64,000 nucleotides of DNA from Thinopyrum elongatum (taxonomy: Eukaryota; Streptophyta; Magnoliopsida; Poales; Poaceae): assembly GCA_011799875.1 (NCBI GenBank), contig CM022303.1, positions 427,605,230-427,669,229 of the forward strand, written 5' to 3'. The position numbers and the translations under genes were made by a program. This document shows positions 57,732 to 64,000 of the stretch, in pieces. The notes beneath the pieces are model-generated. The model saw nothing but the letters and a program-made list of their open reading frames with translations. It was not told the origin of the DNA and did no database searches. Positions within the stretch are counted from its first letter, which is position 1. Each line of letters opens with the position of its first letter.

Positions 57732-58844
57732 TCAAGCAGCTTCATCACAGAAGTAAATAACATGCCCATCAATATTTTCCACCAGGAGATCTTTAACCAT
57801 AGCAACACTAGGTTCTACTTTAATTTGTTCAGCAGGTTTGGGTGCTCTAATATTACTTTTGAGAACCACAGTTGAAACCTTAGCATGTTCCTTTATCCTA
57901 ACAGGGAAAGCTGGTTTTTCAATATAAGCACTAGGCACAACTGGATCAACATTGTAAATAATAGTTTCATCTTTAACTACGTCCGGTTCTTTAATAGGGG
58001 GATGATATTTAAACTACTTCTCCTTAGGGGATCAACATGAGTATCAAATGATTCACCAAAAGAGGCTACTATCTCAGAGTCAAGTCCAGATCTAGTGCTA
58101 AACTTTTGAAATGCATCGGTATTCATAAAAGATTTAACACAATCAAACTCAAGATTAATACCTGACTTTTTACCTTCGTTGAGTTCCCAATCTTCATATT
58201 TGCATTAATTCTTTCTAAAAGATCCCACCTGCATTCAATAGTCTTCTTCATAAAAGAACCAGTACAAGAAGTATCGAGCATGGATTGATCATCACGAGAA
58301 AGCCGAGCATAAAAGTTCTGAATGATAATTTCTCTCGAGAGCTCATGATTGGAGCATGAATACAACATTGACTTAAAACTCCCCCAAGCTAGTGCGATAT
58401 TTCTCCTTCACGAGGCCAAAAATTATATATGTATTTTCGATCACGATGAACTAGATGCATAGGATAAATTTTTTGGTAAAATTCCAATTTCAATCGATTC
58501 CAATTCCAAGATCCAATATCATTGCATAGACTATACCATGTCAATGCTTTTCCCTTCAAAGATAAAGGGAAAAATTTCTTCTTAGTTTCATCTCCGGATA
58601 AACCTGCAAGCTTAAATAATCCACAAATTTCATCCACATATATCAAGTGCATATCAGGATGTTTAGTTCCATCTCCTGAATAAGGATTAGCTAGCAGTTG
58701 TTCTATCATACCCGAAGGAATTTCATAACCAATATTTTCAGTAGCTGCAGTAGGTTGTGGGGCAACTAATTGTGGTTCCGGTCGAGGTGAAGATACCCAG
58801 AACAAACCCCTCAAAGGATGGTTCTCCATAGTAACAAGTGACAA
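57732..58844 (-). pseudogene. Athila-like gag (minus copy)
   Basis: Unlike the plus copy this one keeps the start: MSLVTMENHPLRGLFWVSSP, then EPQLVAPQPTAATENIGYE and the core MHLIYVDEICGLFKLAGLSG. A shift after WPREGE (about 58390) leads to MLYSCSNHELSREIIIQNFY and another after WDLLERI (about 58200). The C-terminal linker before the protease (KPAFPVRIKEHAK, VKDLLVENIDGHVIYFCDEA) is open to a stop at 57732. The ATG is 60-90 bp downstream of the primer binding site. Confidence 0.88.
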
Positions 58845-58906
58845 TAAATTTCAGCACGTAGTAATAATTTTTCCTTACTAATTTCCACTTACCAAGAGCG
58901 CTTCAC

Positions 58907-58924
58907 TCCCCGGCAACGGCACCA
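58907..58924 (-). promoter_or_regulatory. Primer binding site, tRNA-Asp type (minus copy)
   Basis: The minus strand reads TGGTGCCGTTGCCGGGGA, 11 bases after the LTR end. It is complementary, with one mismatch, to the 3' end of plant tRNA-Asp, as in many Athila-type elements. Confidence 0.85.
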
Positions 58925-58935
58925 GCAAAGAGCCT

Positions 58936-59610
58936 TGATGACCCACAAGCATAGGGGATCAATCATAGTCCTTTCGATAAGTAAGAGTGTCGAACCCAAC
59001 GAGGAGCAGAAGGAAATGACAAGTGGTTTTCAGCAAGGTAATTTCTGCAAGCACTAAAATTGTCGGTAACGAGTAGTTTGATAGCAAGGTAATTTGTAAC
59101 GAGCAAGTAACGGTAACAGTAAATAGAGTGTAGCAAGGTAGCCCAATCCTTTTGTGGCGAAGGACAGGCCCAAATGGTCTCTTACAATAAGCAAAGCGTT
59201 CTTGAGGGTACACGGGAATTTCATCTAGTTAGTTTCATCATGTTGGTTTGATTCGTGTTCGCTACTTCGATAATTTGATATATAGGTGGACCGGTGCTTA
59301 GGTGCTGTTCTTACTTGAACAAACGCCCTACTTATGATTAACCACCTCGCAAGCATCCGCAACTACGAGAAAAGTATTAAGATAAAATCTAACCATAGTA
59401 TTAAACTTTTGGGCCCAAATCAGTCCCTTACGAAGTAGCGCATAAACTAGGGTTTAAGCTTCTGTCACTCTAGCAACCCATCATCTAAGAACTAATCCAC
59501 AATGCATTCCCTTAGGCCCAAATATGGTGAAGTGCGATGTAGTCGATGTTCACATGACACCACTAAGTGAATCACAACATACGTATCATCGAAATATCGA
59601 ACTCACATCG
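58936..59610 (-). mobile_element. 5' LTR of the minus Athila-like copy, truncated
   Basis: It ends (minus strand) CTTGTGGGTCATCA at 58936. Its upstream half is missing: the sequence stops at the point matching CATGTGAATTTGG of the complete LTR (about 35760). There it meets the plus-strand copy head to head. Confidence 0.88.
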
Positions 59611-59626
59611 AAATATCGAAATAACG

Positions 59627-60299
59627 ATATGAGTTTGATATTTTGATGATATGTATGTTGTGATTCCCTTAGTGGTGTCATGTGAATGTAGACTACATGG
59701 CACTTCACCATCTTTGGCCTAAGGTAATGCATTGTGGAGTAGTTATTAGATGATGGGTTGCTAGAGTGACAGAAGCTTAAACCCTAGTTTATGCGCTACT
59801 TCGTAAGGGACCGATTTGGATCCAATGTTTAATGTTATGGTTAGATTTTATCGTAAAACTTTTCTCATAGTTGCGGATGCTTGCGAGGGGGTTAATCATA
59901 AGTGGGAGGTTTATTCAAGTAAGAACAACACCCAAGCACCGGTCCACCCACATATCAAATTATCAAAGTAGCGAACAGGAATCAAACCAACATGATGAAA
60001 GTGACTAGATGAAATTCCCGTGTACCCTCAAGATCCGTTTGCTCATTATAAGAGACTGTTTTGGCCAGTCCTTTGCCACAAAAGGATGGGGCTACCTTGC
60101 TGCACTTTGTTTACCATTACCGTTACTTGCTGGTTACAAATTATCTTGCTATCAAACTACCTGTTACCAACAATTTCAGTGCTTGCAGAAATCATACCTT
60201 GGTGAAAACCACTTGTCATTTCCTTCCGCTCCTCATTGGGTTCGACACTCCTACTTATTGAAGGGACTACGATTGATCCCCTATACTTGTGGGTCATCA
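59627..60299 (+). mobile_element. Truncated 5' LTR of a third Athila-like copy, plus strand
   Basis: This is the same LTR portion as 58936-59610 in the opposite direction, ending CTTGTGGGTCATCA at 60299. The beginning of the LTR is absent. Confidence 0.88.
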
Positions 60300-60310
60300 A
60301 GACTCTTTTC

Positions 60311-60328
60311 TGGCGCCGTTGCCGGGGA
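60311..60328 (+). promoter_or_regulatory. Primer binding site, tRNA-Asp type (plus copy)
   Basis: TGGCGCCGTTGCCGGGGA lies 11 bases after the LTR end and is a full complement of the 3' end of plant tRNA-Asp. The minus copy has a single T for C change. Confidence 0.9.
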
Positions 60329-60402
60329 GTGAAGCGCTCTTGGTAAGTGGAAATTGGTAAGGAAAAATTATTACTACGTGCTGAAATTTATTCTCACTTG
60401 CT

Positions 60403-60489
60403 ATGATGGAAAACCATCCTTTGAGGGGTTTGTTCGGGGTATCTTCACCTCGACCGGAAGCACAATTAGTTGCCTCTCAACCTACTGCA
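60403..60489 (+). pseudogene. Gag start of the third Athila-like copy (cut)
   Basis: The ATG at 60403 opens MMENHPLRGLFGVSSPRPEA and continues QLVASQPTA. It matches the first ~28 residues of the minus-strand gag. The next element begins at 60494, so only the N-terminal end remains. Confidence 0.85.
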
Positions 60490-60493
60490 CCGA

Positions 60494-62075
60494 TGCGGCT
60501 TGAACTACGTCGGTATTTCCCCAAAGAGGAAGGGATGATGCAGCACAGCTACGGTAGGTATTTCCCTCAGTGATGAGGCCAAGGTTATCGAACCAGTAGG
60601 AGAACCACGCAACACTACGTAAACGGTACCAACACACAAATAACAAATACTTGCAAACCGACGTGTAAGAGGGGTTATTAATCCCTCCCGGTTAAAAAGA
60701 TAGATAAATTTGTAGTAGATTGGATAAATAGATCTCGTGCAAACGCGAAATAAAATAAATAATAAAAAATTGCAGCAAGGTATTTTTGGGTTTTTGGATT
60801 AATAGATCTGAAAATAAAAGCAAATAAAAATAGATCTTGAAGGCAAATATGATAAAGAAGAGACCCGGGGGCCATAGATTTCACTAGTGGCTTCTCTCGA
60901 GAAAAATAGCATACGACGGGTAAACAAATTACTGTTGGGCAATTGATAGAACTTCAAATAATTATGACGATATCCAGGTAATGATCATTATATAGGCATC
61001 ACGTCCAAGATTAGTAGACCGACTCCTGCCCGCATCTACTACTATTACTCCACACATTGACCGCTATCCAGCATGTATCTAGTCTATTAAGTTCATGAAA
61101 AAACGGAGTAATGCAATAAGAATGATGACATGATGTAGACAAGATCTATTCATGTAGGAATAGACCCCATCTTGTTATCCTTAATAGCAATGATACATAC
61201 GTGTCATGTCCCCTTCTGTCACTGGGATTGAGCACCGTAAGATCGAACCCATCACAAAGCACCTCTTCCCATGGCAAGAAAAATCGATCCAGTCAGCCTA
61301 CCTAAACCAAAGATTCGAAGAAGAAATACGAGGCTGTAAGCAATCATGCATATAAGAGATCAAAACTCAAATAACTTTCATGGATAAAATAGATCTGATC
61401 ATAAACTCAAAGTTCATCGGATTCCAATAAACACACCGCAAAAAGAGTTACATTAAATAGATCTCCAAGAGACCATTATATTGAGAATCAAAAGAGAGAG
61501 AGAGAGAGAGGAAAGCCATCTAGCTACTAACTACGGACCCATAGGTCTACAATGAACTACTCACGCATCATCGGAGAGGCACCAATGAGGATGATGAACC
61601 CCTCTGTGATGGTGTCTAGATTGGATCTGTGGTTTCTGGAACTTGCGGCAGCTGGAATTGTGTTTCGTCGACTCCCCTAGGGTTTTTGGATTTTCGGGGT
61701 ATTTATAGAGTAAACAGGCGGTGCGGGAGGCGGTCGAGGTGGGCACAACCCACCAAGGCATGCCTGGGCCCCCAGGCGTGCCCAGGTGGGTTGTGCTCTC
61801 CTCGGAGCCACCCTCTGGTGCTTCCTTGGCCCATCGGGTGTCTTTTGGTCCAAAAAAATTCTCCAAAAAGTTTCGCTGCGTTTGGACTCTGTTTGGTATT
61901 GATTTTCCGTGAAGTAAAAAACAAGCAAAAACAGCAACTGGCACTGGGCACTATGTCAAAAGGTTATTCCCAAAAAATGATATAAAGTTGCTATTAAATG
62001 ATTGTAAAACATCCAAGAATGATAATATAATAGCATGGAACAATAAAAAATTATAGATACATTGGAGACGTATCA
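60494..62075 (-). mobile_element. LTR of a gypsy element (TGATACGTCTCC family), minus strand
   Basis: The minus-strand start TGATACGTCTCCAATGTATC is at 62075. The end, matching CTCAAG...GCA of 48110-49693, is at 60494. With the polypurine tract on its right it is the 3' LTR of a minus-strand element extending past the window. Length is 1,582 bp. A GA microsatellite lies at about 61494-61511. The possible target duplication (ACCGA at 60489-60493) cannot be checked here. Confidence 0.87.
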
Positions 62076-63399
62076 GCATCCCCAAGCTTAATTCCTGCTC
62101 GTCCTCGAGTAGGTAAATGATAAAAACAGAATTTTTTATGTGGAATGCTGCCTATCATGTTCATCACATATTCTTTTCTTTTGTAGCATGGACATTTGGA
62201 CTTTTATATGATTCAAAGCAATAGTCTAGTTTTGACATGAAGATTTCAATACTCAAGCATATCAACAAGCAACCATGTCTTTCAAAATATCAACACTAAA
62301 GCAAGTTATCCCTAGCCCACTATGCTCAATCATTGATCCATTCATGAAACACACTCGCATATTAGCTACACCCAATGCTCAAGTAAAATCATAGTGCCCC
62401 TTAGTTGGTGCTTTATAAGAGAAGATGGAGACTCAAATAAAAATAAAAATTGCATAAAGTAAATAGAAAGGCCCTTCGCAGAGGGAAGTAGGGATTTGTA
62501 GAGGTGCCAGAGCTCAAAGCGGAAAAAGATAGAGGTAAAACATTTTGGGTGGCATGCCTTTCCTGTCAACCAAAATGATCGAGTAGTTCCCAATACTTTC
62601 CATGCTAGATATATCATAGGCGGTTCCCAAACTAAAAATAAAGTTTATTCCTTTTTCTACCATACTTTCACATTCCACGGCTAACCGAATCCCCGGGTAC
62701 CGTCCATACCAACACTTTCCAAGGAATTTATTATTTGACAACATAAAATAAATTCATTTTTCATTTTGAGACTGGGCATCCCTAATACCTTTTGCCGTAC
62801 TCTCGTGCAATGACAAGTGAATAAACACTCATCTTGAGAATAACACATGTAGCATGGAAAAATAGCAGCCACCCCCTACAGTTTCATGAGCGGTACGAGC
62901 ACACAAAAAGGAAATTTATTTTGAAGATTAGAGATGGCACATACAAATTTTCTTAGAACGGAATGGAAATACCGCATATAGGTAGGTATAGTGGACTCAT
63001 ATGGCAAAAACTGGGTTTAAAGATTTTGGATGCGCAAGTAGTAATCCCACTTAGTGAAGGCTAGCAAAAGATTGAGAAGCATCCAATCAAGAAACAAAAA
63101 ATCTCATAAGCGAGCATGAAGCATAACTAACACCGAATAATGCACCACAAGTAGGATGTAATTTCATTGCATAACTATTAACTTTCATGCTTGCATAGGG
63201 AATCACAAACCTTAACATCAATATTCTTACTAAAGCATAATTACTCATCAACATGACTCACATATTATATCATCATACCACAAAACTATTACAAAGAATC
63301 AAGTTTATTTTGTCCAATGATCTTCATGAAAGTTTTTATTATATCCCTCTTGAATATCTATCACTTTGGGACTAATTTCATATGTTGCTTTTGATAGCT

Positions 63400-63640
63400 C
63401 AAACAAATCTAAGTGAAGAACATGAGCATAAAAAATTTCTTCTCTCAAAATAATATAAGTGAAGCATGTGAGAATTTCTTAAAAAATTTACTAACTCTCA
63501 AATAAATCTAAGTGAAGCATGAGAGCATTTATTCAAAAATACTAAAGCACACCATGCTCAAAAAGATATAAGTGAAGCACTAGAGCAATTCCATAGCTCA
63601 AAAAGATTTAAGTGAAGCATAGAGAGCAATTCTAACAAAT
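63400..63640. repeat. Degenerate ~50-60 bp repeats with ATCTAAGTGAAGCATGAGAG
   Basis: Five copies of CTCAAA(A)A(G/T)AT.TAAGTGAAGCA followed by GAGCA occur near 63403, 63450, 63500, 63560 and 63600 in the 3' internal region. Confidence 0.7.
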
Positions 63641-63835
63641 CATAGCATAATTTTGGCTCTCTCAAATAGGTGTGTCAACCAAGGATAGATGAGACAAAAT
63701 AAAAATCAAAACAAGCAAAGACTCATATAATACAAAATGTTCCAAGACAAAAACTCATGATATGTGACGAATAAAAATATAGCTCCAAGTAAAATACCGA
63801 TGGTCGTTAGAAGAAAGAGGGGATGCCACTCGGGG

Positions 63836-63908
63836 GCATCCCCAAGCTTAGTTGCTTGTTTCTCTTTGGATAATGGCTTGGGATGCCATGGGGAATCCCC
63901 AAGCTTAG
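63836..63908 (-). repeat. Extra polypurine-tract-like boxes
   Basis: Minus-strand TAAGCTTGGGGATGCC and TAAGCTTGGGGATTCC occur at about 63838-63853 and 63890-63906, nearly identical to the true tract at 62076-62089. They lie about 1.8 kb upstream of it on the minus strand. Confidence 0.75.
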
Positions 63909-64000
63909 GCTCTTCTTACTCCTTATTTCTTCATCCATCGTGATCTCACCCAAAACTTGAAAACTTCAATCACACAAAACTCAACAAAACCTTCATGAGA

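Larger units (their letters stand above)
58746..60489. repeat. Head-to-head palindrome, arms ~865 bp, spacer ~16 bp
   Basis: The left arm (58746-59610) and right arm (59627-60489) are inverted copies of truncated LTR, primer site, leader and gag start. They differ at scattered sites. The spacer GAAATATCGAAATAAC lies at 59611-59626. The arm ends inside gag coincide with the insertion point of the next element on the right. Confidence 0.9.
62076..64000 (-). mobile_element. 3' internal region of the right-hand gypsy element
   Basis: Non-coding minus-strand sequence starts with the polypurine tract (minus strand AAGCTTGGGGATGC, 62076-62089) and CTACTCGAGGACGAGCAGG. The first part matches 47440-48109. 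CTTCGCAGAGGGAAG at about 62476 is shared with the Athila-like 3' region. No gene frame is seen and the element continues beyond 64000. Confidence 0.85.

Overview
The window looks like intergenic DNA from a large grass genome, most likely Triticeae (wheat or Aegilops type). The evidence is nested Ty3/gypsy retrotransposons of the Athila type with TGATACGTC... long terminal repeats (LTRs), three CACTA DNA transposons, a LINE, a Stowaway MITE with the CTCCCTCCGTCCC terminus, and a tRNA-Asp-type primer binding site. I found no intact host gene. All long reading frames belong to mobile elements or lie in GC-rich LTR cores, and nearly every element gene is broken. All calls were made by eye from the sequence, without database searches.

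Layout. 1-3219: part of a roughly 4-kb LTR, minus strand, cut by the window edge. 3220-6230: right part of a CACTA element with subterminal repeats. 6231-9970: a truncated coiled-coil coding fragment, a Stowaway MITE, a MITE split by a Harbinger-type element, and two tiny insertions with 15-16 bp target duplications. 9970-15398: a tRNA-like relic, an AT-rich low-complexity tract and a decayed LINE. 15627-36445: plus-strand Athila-like DNA arranged as 3' internal part, LTR, gag-pol, LTR. A 9.9-kb CACTA element (21034-30922) splits its pol gene exactly at an AAA target duplication. 36446-46390: part of a second LTR family (LTR begins TGTCGGTG), whose LTR is split by a 7.8-kb CACTA element (38149-45997). 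That CACTA carries a transposon gene with an Ulp1-like protease end.

46391-58935: a minus-strand Athila-like copy. It is interrupted by an internally deleted LTR element (47175-49693) and by a 4,084-bp solo LTR with a perfect TGTGC target duplication (49920-54003). 58746-60489: the 5' end of that copy meets a second, plus-strand 5' end head to head, giving a palindrome with ~865-bp arms and a ~16-bp spacer. 60494-64000: 3' LTR and 3' internal region of a minus-strand gypsy element inserted in the plus-strand gag remnant.

The coding modules are the usual ones for these element classes: gag, protease, reverse transcriptase (RT), RNase H and integrase for the gypsy copies; endonuclease and RT for the LINE; a Transposase_24-like plus Ulp1-like gene for the CACTA. 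Both gypsy RT copies have lost the second aspartate of the catalytic box. The least ordinary observations are the long head-to-head palindrome, an exon-like acidic segment kept in frame in two copies of the 4-kb LTR, a regularly spaced hairpin motif in the same LTR, the near-complete Ulp1-type exons in the 7.8-kb CACTA, and several tiny insertions with long target duplications.
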